Shown here: positions 6,627 to 13,988 of the stretch, in pieces
Layout of the letters: every line of letters begins with the position of its first letter
Numbering within the stretch: the first letter of the stretch is position 1
DNA from: B4-G1 sp964393895
Lineage (GTDB): Bacteria > Chloroflexota > Anaerolineae > B4-G1
Assembly: GCA_964393895.1 (NCBI GenBank)
Contig: CAYMWP010000058.1
Location: 1-26,327 of the forward strand
Direction of reading: 5' to 3'
Length of the DNA stretch: 26,327 nucleotides
Program-made: the position numbers and the translations under genes
Notes under the pieces: generated by a model
What the model was told of the DNA's origin: nothing
Seen by the model: the letters and a program-made list of their open reading frames with translations, nothing else
Databases searched by the model: none

Positions 6627-8291
6627 TTGGCGGTTAAGTTGACAGTCAGTTACGGAGACGACGTGCGGTCGGTCGTCGTGGAAGAGAACAGTTTGCGCGG
6701 ATTGTCCCAATCCGTCGGCGACTGCATCGTCGCCACCGGCCTGCCACTCGAACAGCCCTGCGCCGGTCGCGGCACGTGTGGCAAGTGCAAGGTTTTGGTC
6801 GAGGGGGCGTTGACCGAGCTCGATGAGATAGAGCAGAAACAGCTCACCTCCGCCGAGATATCGGCCGGCTACCGTCTGGCCTGTCGCGCCCGTGTGCGCG
6901 GCGACGTCTCGGTCACGTTGGCCCCCATCGTCGTCTATTCCAACAAGATGTTCCGTGCTTGTGACGACTACAAACAGGAGGGGACGCCGCTGGGGCTGGC
7001 CGTGGACCTGGGGAGCACCACCGTGGCCGCTTTCGTGACCACTTTGGATAAGGGGCGCGTCTGCGCCGGGGCTGCGGCCCTCAATCAACAGACTGTGTTC
7101 GGCGCCGACGTCATCTCGCGTCTGGCCGCGGCCCAACGGGGGGACGAGACTGCGGAGCGGATTTCGGCGCTGGCACTGGCCTCTATCGTGCAGGCGCTGG
7201 GTGCGCTCAAGCTCTCGCGCCGCGTCCAGGAGCGCATCCAAAAAGTGACCGTCGTCGGCAACTGCGCTATGCATCATTTGCTGTTGCGCTATCCGGTGGA
7301 TTCGCTGGCCGGGTTGCCCTTTCAGCCGCACGGCAAGGGGGCGGTCCGCCAGACCGATAGTCTGTTTGGGAGCATCTTCCCACCCCAAGTAGAGGTCGCT
7401 CTGCCCCCTCTCATCGGTGGTTTCGTCGGCTCCGATGCCCTGGCCTGCCTGGCCTACTATGGTTTTGACCGTGCCCCAGGCCCGATGGCTGCCATTGACC
7501 TGGGCACCAACGGCGAGGTGATGGTCACCGATGGCCTGCCGTCCTCTGGCGGGACGGGCCGAATTCTGGTCGCCTCCACCGCTGCCGGGCCGGCCTTTGA
7601 GGGAGTGAACATCTCCTGCGGCACCCGCGCGGCGGACGGGGCCATCGTGGGGGTGCGAGCCAACGCGGAGGGGGGCGACTTTGAGTTGACCACCATCGGG
7701 GACCATCCGCCGGTGGGTCTGACCGGTTCGGGCCTGCTCGACCTGGTGTGCGAGCTGCGCCGCGCCGGCGTCATTGACCCCAGCGGCCGCATGGTTGTTG
7801 ACCACCCCACCTTTGGTCCGCGTATCAGCCAAGACGAGGACGGCGTGCGCCGCCTGCTCATCACCGACAAAGGGGTTGATCTCAGTGAAGGTGAAGAAGG
7901 GGCCGAAATCTCTCTGTACCTGACACAGCGAGACGTGCGGGAACTGCAAAAGGCCAAGGCGGCCATTCGCGCCGCGATAGACATTCTGATGAACAACTTG
8001 GGGCTGGGACCTGGCGATCTGCAACGTATGATCCTCACGGGTTCCTTTGGCAGCCAGTTGAACGTCGAGGCGGTGGTGGGATTGGGGATGATCCCGGCTG
8101 TGGGTCTGGAGACTATCGAGACGTCGGCCAACGGCGCTGGATTTGGCGCGGCGCTCTTTCTGGACGACGACGAGTTTGCGCGGGGCGAGCGGATCGCGGC
8201 TATGGCCGAACAGGTAGACCTGGACCTGGACGCCGATTTCAACAGGCGCTACATCGAGGCTATGAGCCTGCCAGGGAAACGGCGAGAATGA
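6627..8291 (+). CDS. RACo-like reductive activator of corrinoid proteins ([2Fe-2S] plus ASKHA ATPase)
   Basis: This 554-residue protein has an N-terminal plant-type [2Fe-2S] ferredoxin domain with C45, C51, C54 and C86 (PCAGRGTCGKCKV, then YRLACRARV). The C-terminal ASKHA ATPase begins about residue 120 with VDLGSTTVAAFV, then QTVFGADVISRL, VGNCAMHHLLL, AIDLGTNGEVMV (about 290), ASTAAGPAFEG and LTGSFGSQLN near the end. RACo proteins reactivate corrinoid proteins whose cobalt has slipped to Co(II), coupling ATP hydrolysis to an uphill one-electron reduction. This strongly supports a corrinoid methyl-transfer role for the operon. The TTG start at 6627 follows GAGGAGGT at 6616-6623, and no nearer ATG keeps the ferredoxin domain. 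The stop overlaps the next start (ATGA at 8288-8291). Confidence 0.94.
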   Translation: MAVKLTVSYGDDVRSVVVEENSLRGLSQSVGDCIVATGLPLEQPCAGRGTCGKCKVLVEGALTELDEIEQKQLTSAEISAGYRLACRARVRGDVSVTLAPIVVYSNKMFRACDDYKQEGTPLGLAVDLGSTTVAAFVTTLDKGRVCAGAAALNQQTVFGADVISRLAAAQRGDETAERISALALASIVQALGALKLSRRVQERIQKVTVVGNCAMHHLLLRYPVDSLAGLPFQPHGKGAVRQTDSLFGSIFPPQVEVALPPLIGGFVGSDALACLAYYGFDRAPGPMAAIDLGTNGEVMVTDGLPSSGGTGRILVASTAAGPAFEGVNISCGTRAADGAIVGVRANAEGGDFELTTIGDHPPVGLTGSGLLDLVCELRRAGVIDPSGRMVVDHPTFGPRISQDEDGVRRLLITDKGVDLSEGEEGAEISLYLTQRDVRELQKAKAAIRAAIDILMNNLGLGPGDLQRMILTGSFGSQLNVEAVVGLGMIPAVGLETIETSANGAGFGAALFLDDDEFARGERIAAMAEQVDLDLDADFNRRYIEAMSLPGKRRE

Positions 8292-9190
8292 GTGCGCCCG
8301 GTCGCTCGAATGTGAATGTGGCTGGCTTCCTGGCGGTGTTGGCAGCCGCCGCGCTGTGGGGGACTTCGGGCATTTTTGTCAGATTGATCGTAACCAGCAA
8401 GAATGTTTCCCCCTTTGCCCTGGCCTTTTGGCGCGATCTGTTCACCTTTATCGTGCTGCTGGTTGTGACGACCCTGCTGCGCCCGGCCTTTCTGCGCGTG
8501 CAGCGGCGCGACTTGCCCTGGCTGGTGGCCCTGGGCGCCAGCCTGGGCGGCTTTCACGTCATTTGGAACCTGGGTGTGTTGATCAACGGGGCAGCCGTGG
8601 CGACGGTACAGCAAGCGGCGATGCCGGCCATCGTCGCTGTCGCCGCCTGGATGATCTGGCGCGAACCGCTGACCTGGAACAAGATCCTGGCCATTATCCT
8701 GACCTTTGCCGGCACGGTGCTGGTAACGGGTCTGGGCGTTCTGGGCCAGTTTACAATTACCCTGCCAGGGTTGCTGGTGGGGCTGGCTATTCCATTCACC
8801 TACGCCTGCTGGAACCTGTTGGGCAAAAAGGTCCGCGAGCGGTGCAGTTCCGTCACCACCTGGGTCTATGCCTTTGGCTTTGGCGCAGTGGTGCTATTTC
8901 CCTTTCAGTTCTTTGCGCCGCAGCCCTGGCCTGTCTCCCCTGTCGTCTGGCTCTGGTTTGCAGGGCTGGTGAGCCTTTCTACGGCCATCCCCTTCCCGAT
9001 CTATGCCTATGGGTTGGGGCGGTTGCCGGCGAGCGTTGCCACTATCCTGGCTATGACCGAAATCCCCATCGTCTCTGTCTATGCTTACTTTTTTCTGGGT
9101 GAGCGGATGTCGCCTGACCAGGTTTTGGGAGCTGTGTTGGTCGTCACCGGCGTGCTGCTGCTTTCTTGGCGTAAGAGGAGCAACCGTTGA
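8288..9190 (+). CDS. EamA-family (DMT superfamily) transporter, copy 1
   Basis: This 300-residue integral membrane protein has about ten hydrophobic helices and two EamA repeats. The first begins near FLAVLAAAALWGTSGIFVRL (residues 13-32) and the second near LPGLLVGLAIPFTYACWNLLG. EamA proteins export or import metabolites such as amino acids and nucleosides by secondary transport. The ATG start overlaps the RACo stop, and its own stop overlaps the TTG of a second EamA gene, so the pair is translationally coupled to the corrinoid operon. Moving the methylated substrate or the demethylated product is a reasonable inference; the substrate cannot be named from sequence. Confidence 0.93.
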   Translation: MSAPGRSNVNVAGFLAVLAAAALWGTSGIFVRLIVTSKNVSPFALAFWRDLFTFIVLLVVTTLLRPAFLRVQRRDLPWLVALGASLGGFHVIWNLGVLINGAAVATVQQAAMPAIVAVAAWMIWREPLTWNKILAIILTFAGTVLVTGLGVLGQFTITLPGLLVGLAIPFTYACWNLLGKKVRERCSSVTTWVYAFGFGAVVLFPFQFFAPQPWPVSPVVWLWFAGLVSLSTAIPFPIYAYGLGRLPASVATILAMTEIPIVSVYAYFFLGERMSPDQVLGAVLVVTGVLLLSWRKRSNR

Positions 9191-10146
9191 ACACTGGCAC
9201 ACAGACAGCCGTCGCTGAGAAGCCCCTCGCGCCTGGTTTCTGGAAAGGCGCTGGCAGCACGCGCAAGGGATACCTGTTGGTGCTGGGCGCCGCCTCTTGC
9301 TGGGCGACCTCTGGCGTCCTGTTCAAGACGATCGCGCTGAACTATGGTCCTGCGCCGCTTACCCTGGCCTTCTGGCGTTGCTTTCTAACCTTTAGTGTCC
9401 TGTTTGCGGTCTTGCTCCTGTTCCGTCGTGATCTATTACGGGTGGAACGCCAGGCTCTACCCCTGTTGACCGGCGCCGGTGTGCTCGGCGTGGCGCTGCT
9501 TCAGGTGTTGTGGGTCTATGCTGTGGAATTGGTCGGTGTGGCCCCGGCCCACATCCTCAACTATACCGCTCCCGCTTTCGTCGTTGTTTTCTCCTGGCTG
9601 CTGTGGCGGGAACCGATCACCTGGCGCAAAATAGCCGCGCTTGCCCTCACCTTTGGCGGCTGTATTCCGGTGGCGCGGGCCTATGACTTTTCCCAGGTGA
9701 GGCTGAACTGGATCGGTGTCTTGGCGGGGGTGGGCACGGGGGTCGCCTGGGGACTTTACGCCGTTTTTGGCAAGATACTTCTTCGCCGTCACCACTCCTG
9801 GACCTTGATGACCTATACCTTTGGAATAGCCGCGCTTGCCTTGCTGTTGCCTTTCCCACTTCGCACTCTCGCTTTTCCCCTGTCACGACCCTGGCATCTT
9901 TGGATCTGGCTCTGGTTGCTGGCCCTGTTGCCTGGTGTGGCGGGGTATGGCCTTTACACCTGGGGATTGGGGTATCTCTCGGCCAGCGCTGCGGCGATCA
10001 CTGCCACCGCAGAGACACTCTTCGCCGCAATTCTGGCCGCGTTGCTCTTGGGCGACGTCCTGACTCCCTGGCAGGTGTTGGGGAGTGTGCTGATCATAGT
10101 CGGAGTGGTCATCCTCTCTACGAGGAAGCAAAGGACAGAGCCATAG
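9187..10146 (+). CDS. EamA-family (DMT superfamily) transporter, copy 2
   Basis: This 319-residue membrane protein has the same two-repeat EamA layout as its upstream neighbour. After a soluble 25-residue N-terminus, repeat one starts KGYLLVLGAASCWATSGVLFK and repeat two near LNWIGVLAGVGTGVAWGLYA; WREPITW parallels WREPLTW in copy 1. The TTG start at 9187 overlaps the previous TGA and follows AAGAGGAG at 9173-9180. The two genes are paralogues, perhaps a local duplication, and could form a heterodimer or transport two related compounds. The protein ends at 10146, just before a possible internal promoter. Confidence 0.92.
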   Translation: MNTGTQTAVAEKPLAPGFWKGAGSTRKGYLLVLGAASCWATSGVLFKTIALNYGPAPLTLAFWRCFLTFSVLFAVLLLFRRDLLRVERQALPLLTGAGVLGVALLQVLWVYAVELVGVAPAHILNYTAPAFVVVFSWLLWREPITWRKIAALALTFGGCIPVARAYDFSQVRLNWIGVLAGVGTGVAWGLYAVFGKILLRRHHSWTLMTYTFGIAALALLLPFPLRTLAFPLSRPWHLWIWLWLLALLPGVAGYGLYTWGLGYLSASAAAITATAETLFAAILAALLLGDVLTPWQVLGSVLIIVGVVILSTRKQRTEP

Positions 10147-10177
10147 GCGACCGGAGAGTAGCAATATGACGCACATG

Positions 10178-10186
10178 TGGTAGAAT
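10178..10186 (+). promoter_or_regulatory. Possible extended -10 promoter before the YbaK-type gene
   Basis: TGGTAGAAT at 10178-10186 is an extended -10 (TGn plus TAGAAT) in the 56-bp gap between the second EamA gene and the YbaK-type gene, and it resembles TGGTATAAT at 17483-17491. I see no good -35. If used, transcription would begin just before the GAGGGCAGAGG Shine-Dalgarno and the last three genes would form a separate unit. Confidence 0.4.
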
Positions 10187-10202
10187 CCGGGAGGGCAGAG
10201 GA

Positions 10203-10697
10203 ATGGGAAAGAAGAAACACGTCAAGAAAACCGTACCAATGCGCGTGCTAGAGCAAAAGGACATTCTCTACCAAGTGCATCAACACGTGCACAAACAGCA
10301 CACGGCCGAAGGTGTGGCGGAGGATTTGGGTATCCCTGTAGCCCAGGTGCTCAAGGCGATGATCGTCCGGCGTTCAGACCGCCAGTTTGCGCTGGTGGTG
10401 GTGCCTGGCGACCGGCGTCTCAGCCTCAAAAAGGTCGGGGTGGCGCTGGATGACAAAGACGTGGCGCTGGCCGCGGAACGAGACGTTCAGCGAGTGACCG
10501 GCTTCCAGGTGGGAGCGGTCTCTGTGATGGGCTTTCGACGGGACGATGTGCTTACGTATGTTGATCAGACTGTGTTGGAGCTGGAGCAGGTAATCATCAG
10601 CTCGGGCCGTCCAGACGCCGGGCTGGCTCTCTCCCCCGACGGTCTGATGAGGGCTTTGGAGAGGGCTGAAGTGGGTGATTTCAGCGAAGAAGCATAA
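10203..10697 (+). CDS. YbaK/EbsC-type aminoacyl-tRNA deacylase domain protein
   Basis: This 164-residue soluble protein has the YbaK/tRNA-edit fold pattern. There is an N-terminal TAEGVAEDLGIPVAQVLKAMIVR segment (about 35-58) with the conserved Lys, FALVVVPGDRRLSLKKV (about 62-78), VTGFQVGAVSVMGF (about 98-111) and a final VIISSGRPDAGLALSPDGL (about 130-148). YbaK proteins hydrolyse Cys-tRNA(Pro) or related mischarged tRNAs in trans. The ATG has a purine-rich GAGGGCAGAGG upstream. It sits between transporters and the pterin methyltransferase with no obvious functional tie, and may have its own promoter. Substrate specificity within the family is not decided by these motifs. Confidence 0.9.
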   Translation: MGKKKHVKKTVPMRVLEQKDILYQVHQHVHKQHTAEGVAEDLGIPVAQVLKAMIVRRSDRQFALVVVPGDRRLSLKKVGVALDDKDVALAAERDVQRVTGFQVGAVSVMGFRRDDVLTYVDQTVLELEQVIISSGRPDAGLALSPDGLMRALERAEVGDFSEEA

Positions 10698-10729
10698 AGA
10701 GTGTGCGAATATCATAAGGGAGGAAACTG

Positions 10730-11590
10730 ATGGAAACTATTCTCAAGAGTGCAAAAAAAAGCGTGGTGATCAGCCCTGAAAGGCCGACCGTGCTCATCGG
10801 TGAGCGGATCAACCCCACCGGCAGGAAACGCTTGGCCGCCGCCCTCGGCGAGGGCAACCTGGAGATCATTCGCCATGAAGCCGAGGTGCAGGTGGAAGCT
10901 GGCGCGGACGTGTTGGACGTCAACGTGGGGGCCGCCGGGGTGGACGAGGTGGACCTGTTGCCCAAGGCGGTGCGCATAGTGATGGAGACGGTGGACGCGC
11001 CGATCTGCATAGACAGCGCCGACATCGAAGCGCTACGAGCCGCGCTGGCCGTTCACAAGGAGTTGGCGCCGGAGGGCAAGCCGCTCATCAACTCTGTCAA
11101 CGGCGAGGAGGAGCGGCTGGAAAAAGTGCTGCCCCTGGTGGCCGAGTACGGAGCGGCTGTCATCGGCCTGGCGATGGACGACGACGGGATTCCCGCCGAG
11201 TCTGCCAAGCGGTTGGCCGTTGCCCGCAAGATCGTCGAGCGAGCGGGAGCGTTGGGCATTCCTCCCGAGGACATACTAGTTGACTGCCTGGCCCTGACGG
11301 TGGGCGCCGACTCGCAGGCCGGCGTGGTATCTCTGGGAGCGATGCGCATGGTGCGCGAGGAACTGGGCGTCAATATGACGTTGGGCGCCAGCAACGTCTC
11401 CTTTGGTCTGCCGGAGCGAGAGGTGATCAACTGGGCCTTCCTGGCCATGGCTATCCAGAACGGCTTGAATTGCCCCATCGTGAACGTGGCCGAGGTGCGG
11501 CCGGCGATCCTGGCGGCCGACCTGCTCCTGGGGCGCGACGAGTACGCCATGCGCTACATCAAGGCCTACAAGAAGCGAAGCAAAAAATAA
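10730..11590 (+). CDS. Methyltetrahydrofolate:corrinoid methyltransferase (pterin-binding, MtgA/AcsE-like)
   Basis: This 286-residue protein is a single pterin-binding TIM barrel. Motifs in order are LIGERINPTGRKRL (about residues 22-35), EAGADVLDVNVGA (about 55-70), APICIDSADIEAL (about 87-99), PLINSVNGEE, EDILVDCLALTVG (about 180-193), GASNVSFGLPER (about 220-231) and NCPIVN. The set matches MeTr/AcsE and MtgA, which pass a methyl group between methyl-corrinoid protein and tetrahydrofolate. There is no extra cobalamin-binding domain, unlike MetH. With MttB and RACo it completes the route from methylated donor to methyl-THF, except for the corrinoid protein itself. The ATG follows GGGAGG with good spacing and lies 32 bp after the YbaK-type gene. 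Direction of transfer in vivo is inferred. Confidence 0.93.
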   Translation: METILKSAKKSVVISPERPTVLIGERINPTGRKRLAAALGEGNLEIIRHEAEVQVEAGADVLDVNVGAAGVDEVDLLPKAVRIVMETVDAPICIDSADIEALRAALAVHKELAPEGKPLINSVNGEEERLEKVLPLVAEYGAAVIGLAMDDDGIPAESAKRLAVARKIVERAGALGIPPEDILVDCLALTVGADSQAGVVSLGAMRMVREELGVNMTLGASNVSFGLPEREVINWAFLAMAIQNGLNCPIVNVAEVRPAILAADLLLGRDEYAMRYIKAYKKRSKK

Positions 11591-11607
11591 AAGGGTCAGG
11601 CCCTTTT
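11589..11607 (+). terminator. Weak hairpin between the MeTr and second HyuA genes
   Basis: AAAAGGG at 11589-11595 pairs with CCCTTTT at 11601-11607 around a 5-nt loop, starting inside the MeTr stop codon. Only three pairs are G-C, and the T-run is part of the stem. It could give partial termination or mark an RNA-processing site upstream of HyuA copy 2. Confidence 0.35.
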
Positions 11608-11623
11608 GCTGCAGTGACAGAAT

Positions 11624-13663
11624 ATGACCATTGCTCTAGGTATTGATACTGGCGGAACGTACACCGACGCTGTTTTGGTGGAGCACGAGACTGGCGCGGT
11701 GCTGGCCGGGGCCAAAGCTCTGACTACCCGGCACGACTTGTCGGTTGGCATTGGGCAAGCCGTGGCAGCGGTCTTTGAGGGGCAGGATGTGTCCCCGGCT
11801 GAGGTGAGCCTGGTGGCCCTTTCGACCACCCTGGCCACCAACGCCATCGTCGAAGGGCAGGGCAGTCCGATCTGCCTGTTGCTCATCGGCTACGATCAAG
11901 AGTTGCTCCGCCAATATGACTTTGAGCGCGAACTGGTCACCCCCAACGTGGTCTACCTGGGCGGCGGACACGACGGGGCCGGCGACGAGGTCGAGCCCCT
12001 GGACGAACGTGCTGTTCGGGAAGTCATCCTGGCCTGGCGAGATCAGGTCGAAGCCTTTGCGGTCTCGGGCTATTTTGGCGTCCGCAACCCGGCTCACGAG
12101 CTGCGCGTGCGCGTGCTGGTGGAGGATCTGGCCGGCATGCCGGTCGCCTGCGGTCACGAATTGACCACCCGGCTCAACTCTGTGCGACGAGCGACGACGG
12201 TGGCCCTGAACGCCCGGCTGATTCCGTTGTTGCGGGAGTTGATCTTTACCGTCCGCCAGACCCTCCAGGAGGCGGGTATCACTGCTCCGTTGATGGTCGT
12301 CAAGGGAGACGGTTCGCTCGTGCGGGCCGAGTGGGCCATGCAGCGCCCAATCGAGACAATTCTGTCGGGGCCGGCGGCCAGCGTGGTCGGCGCGTGGCAT
12401 CTGGCAGGGCAGCGCGACGTGTGGGCGGTGGACGTAGGCGGTACGACGACCGACATCGCGATGCTAAAGGGTGGGCGCCCCCGGATAAACCCCGAGGGCG
12501 CCCAGGTCGGCCGGTGGCGTACTATGGTACAAGCCGTGGATGTTCACACCGTGGGACTGGGAGGCGACAGCCAGGTGCGGCTGAACGGCGATCACACGGC
12601 CAAATCCGGGTGGCTTTCGATCGGCCCCCGGCGGGTGATACCGCTGTGCCTGCTGGCCAGCCAGTATCCTCAGGTCTTGGACAAGTTACAGCGTCAAGTG
12701 GCCGATGAGCGGGAGCGGAGGGGTGATCTCGCCGGACGATTCGTGCTGGCGCAGCGCCAGGCGAATCATGCGCTCTCGGATAGTGATCGGGAGTTGTTGA
12801 GCTATCTCAACGCCGGTCCGGAATCGCTGACCGTGCTGACATACAGGCTCCGCTCAGACAAGGGCCGGTATGGCTTTCTGCTCGCGCGCCAGATCGAGAG
12901 CCTGACGGCGCGGCGGCTGGTGCTACAAGCCGGATTCACGCCCACCGACGCCCTGCACGTACTGGGACAATTCCGGCAATGGGACGTCGAAGCGGCCCGT
13001 TTTGGCGCTGAGCTGCTGGCGGCGCAAGTGGGCCTCTCGCCAGAAGCTCTGTGCGAGCAGGTGATCATTGGCGTGTCGAACCAGGTCGCGACGCAGTTGG
13101 TCAGCAAAGTGTTGAGTGACGAGGTCACTCTCCCCGATTGGGAGCAAGAGCCGACGGCAGCGGCGCTATTGACCCGCGCCCTGAACGGTTCCCCAGAATC
13201 GAGCCTGGATTGTCGGTTGACCTTGAAGCAGCCCATCGTCGCCATCGGAGCGCCGGTCGAGGCATATGTGCCCCGCGCCGCCCGGCAATTACAGACCGAG
13301 TTGATCATACCCGATCACGCCGAGGTGGCGAACGCCCTGGGCGCTGTGGCCGGTGGGGTGGTACAGCAAACGCGCGTGCTGATCCAACCCTTGGAGGGGG
13401 AACGTACCTACTTCCGCGCACACCTGCCCGATGGCGTGTATGACTTTGACACGCTGCCGGAAAGCGTGGCGTATGCCCAAAGGGTCGTACCAGGTCAACT
13501 GGAGGCTTTGACCCGCCGGGCAGGTGCCGACCAGGTCGAGGTGCAGATGGTGCGCAAGGATCACACCGCGCCGGTCAAAGGTGGATGGGGTCAGCACATT
13601 TACCTGCACACGGAACTGACCTTTACGGCTGCGGGACGGCCCAGCCTGGCACTGAGGACGTAG
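11624..13663 (+). CDS. HyuA-like ASKHA ATPase (hydantoinase A / oxoprolinase family), copy 2
   Basis: This 679-residue protein is clearly paralogous to the product of 632-2659 and shares its layout: GIDTGGTYTDAV at residues 6-17, STTLATNAIVEG, LTTRLNSVRRATT, GDGSLV, SGPAASVVG, DVGGTTTDIAM (about 271-281), GLGGDS and the C-terminal VAIGAPVEAYV...VANALGAVAGG. All ATP-binding elements appear intact. No HyuB partner follows. The ATG at 11624 has no strong Shine-Dalgarno, but the first phosphate loop starts only five residues later, so a later start is not possible. It lies 33 bp after the pterin methyltransferase and is probably co-transcribed. Its TAG stop (13661-13663) lies inside the target duplication of an inserted element. 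As for copy 1, the substrate is unknown. Confidence 0.9.
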   Translation: MTIALGIDTGGTYTDAVLVEHETGAVLAGAKALTTRHDLSVGIGQAVAAVFEGQDVSPAEVSLVALSTTLATNAIVEGQGSPICLLLIGYDQELLRQYDFERELVTPNVVYLGGGHDGAGDEVEPLDERAVREVILAWRDQVEAFAVSGYFGVRNPAHELRVRVLVEDLAGMPVACGHELTTRLNSVRRATTVALNARLIPLLRELIFTVRQTLQEAGITAPLMVVKGDGSLVRAEWAMQRPIETILSGPAASVVGAWHLAGQRDVWAVDVGGTTTDIAMLKGGRPRINPEGAQVGRWRTMVQAVDVHTVGLGGDSQVRLNGDHTAKSGWLSIGPRRVIPLCLLASQYPQVLDKLQRQVADERERRGDLAGRFVLAQRQANHALSDSDRELLSYLNAGPESLTVLTYRLRSDKGRYGFLLARQIESLTARRLVLQAGFTPTDALHVLGQFRQWDVEAARFGAELLAAQVGLSPEALCEQVIIGVSNQVATQLVSKVLSDEVTLPDWEQEPTAAALLTRALNGSPESSLDCRLTLKQPIVAIGAPVEAYVPRAARQLQTELIIPDHAEVANALGAVAGGVVQQTRVLIQPLEGERTYFRAHLPDGVYDFDTLPESVAYAQRVVPGQLEALTRRAGADQVEVQMVRKDHTAPVKGGWGQHIYLHTELTFTAAGRPSLALRT

Positions 13664-13664
13664 T

Positions 13665-13813
13665 AGGGCAATCGCCTTTATAAATTTTCGAGTGCTAGAC
13701 CTCCGAGGTTTACGGAATAATGTCTCTCTGAGCGTGCTCTGTGCGTATGAAACGCGTCTTTGAGACGAATGTACGGCCAAAACCTCGGAGGTCTGGATAA
13801 AAGCGATTGCCCT
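13665..13813. mobile_element. MITE-like non-coding insertion, 149 bp, with 10-bp target duplication
   Basis: The ends AGGGCAATCGC (13665-13675) and GCGATTGCCCT (13803-13813) are perfect inverted repeats; with one mismatch the match extends to TTTAT/ATAAA. The element is flanked by AGGACGTAGT at 13655-13664 and 13814-13823. A second inverted pair lies inside, AGACCTCCGAGGTTT at 13697-13711 and its complement at 13780-13794. No ORF is visible, so it would depend on a transposase encoded elsewhere. The target duplication includes the HyuA stop codon, so the gene was left intact. Confidence 0.8.
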
Positions 13814-13861
13814 AGGACGTAGTAGGCGCTGGTTCCTTTCAGGCGTGACTGCTCAACTGCG

Positions 13862-13887
13862 CCCGCCGGAGCTGGGGATCCGGCGGG
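13862..13887. terminator. GC-rich hairpin between convergent genes
   Basis: CCCGCCGGA (13862-13870) and TCCGGCGGG (13879-13887) form a perfect 9-bp stem with an 8-nt loop, between the HyuA gene and the convergent phosphoglycerate mutase gene. There is no T-run on either side, so termination is only suggested by its place. The rest of 13664-13988 holds the MITE-like element and about 100 bp (13888-13988) with no recognisable gene. Confidence 0.4.
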
Positions 13888-13988
13888 AGGACGGCTCATA
13901 TAGATGCCAGTTTATGGCCTAGGGCCGTTGGAAATTGCAGCCCCTGGCCTGGTTTTGGCGGTTCAGGTTGAGCGGCCAGTAGTTACCT

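Noticed and set aside
5307..8024. 905-codon open frame on the minus strand
   Set aside because: It is antisense to the Fe-S, CBS and RACo genes, which have clear motifs and start sites. Its translation is low-complexity, His/Arg/Gln-rich and matches no family; high GC explains the open frame.
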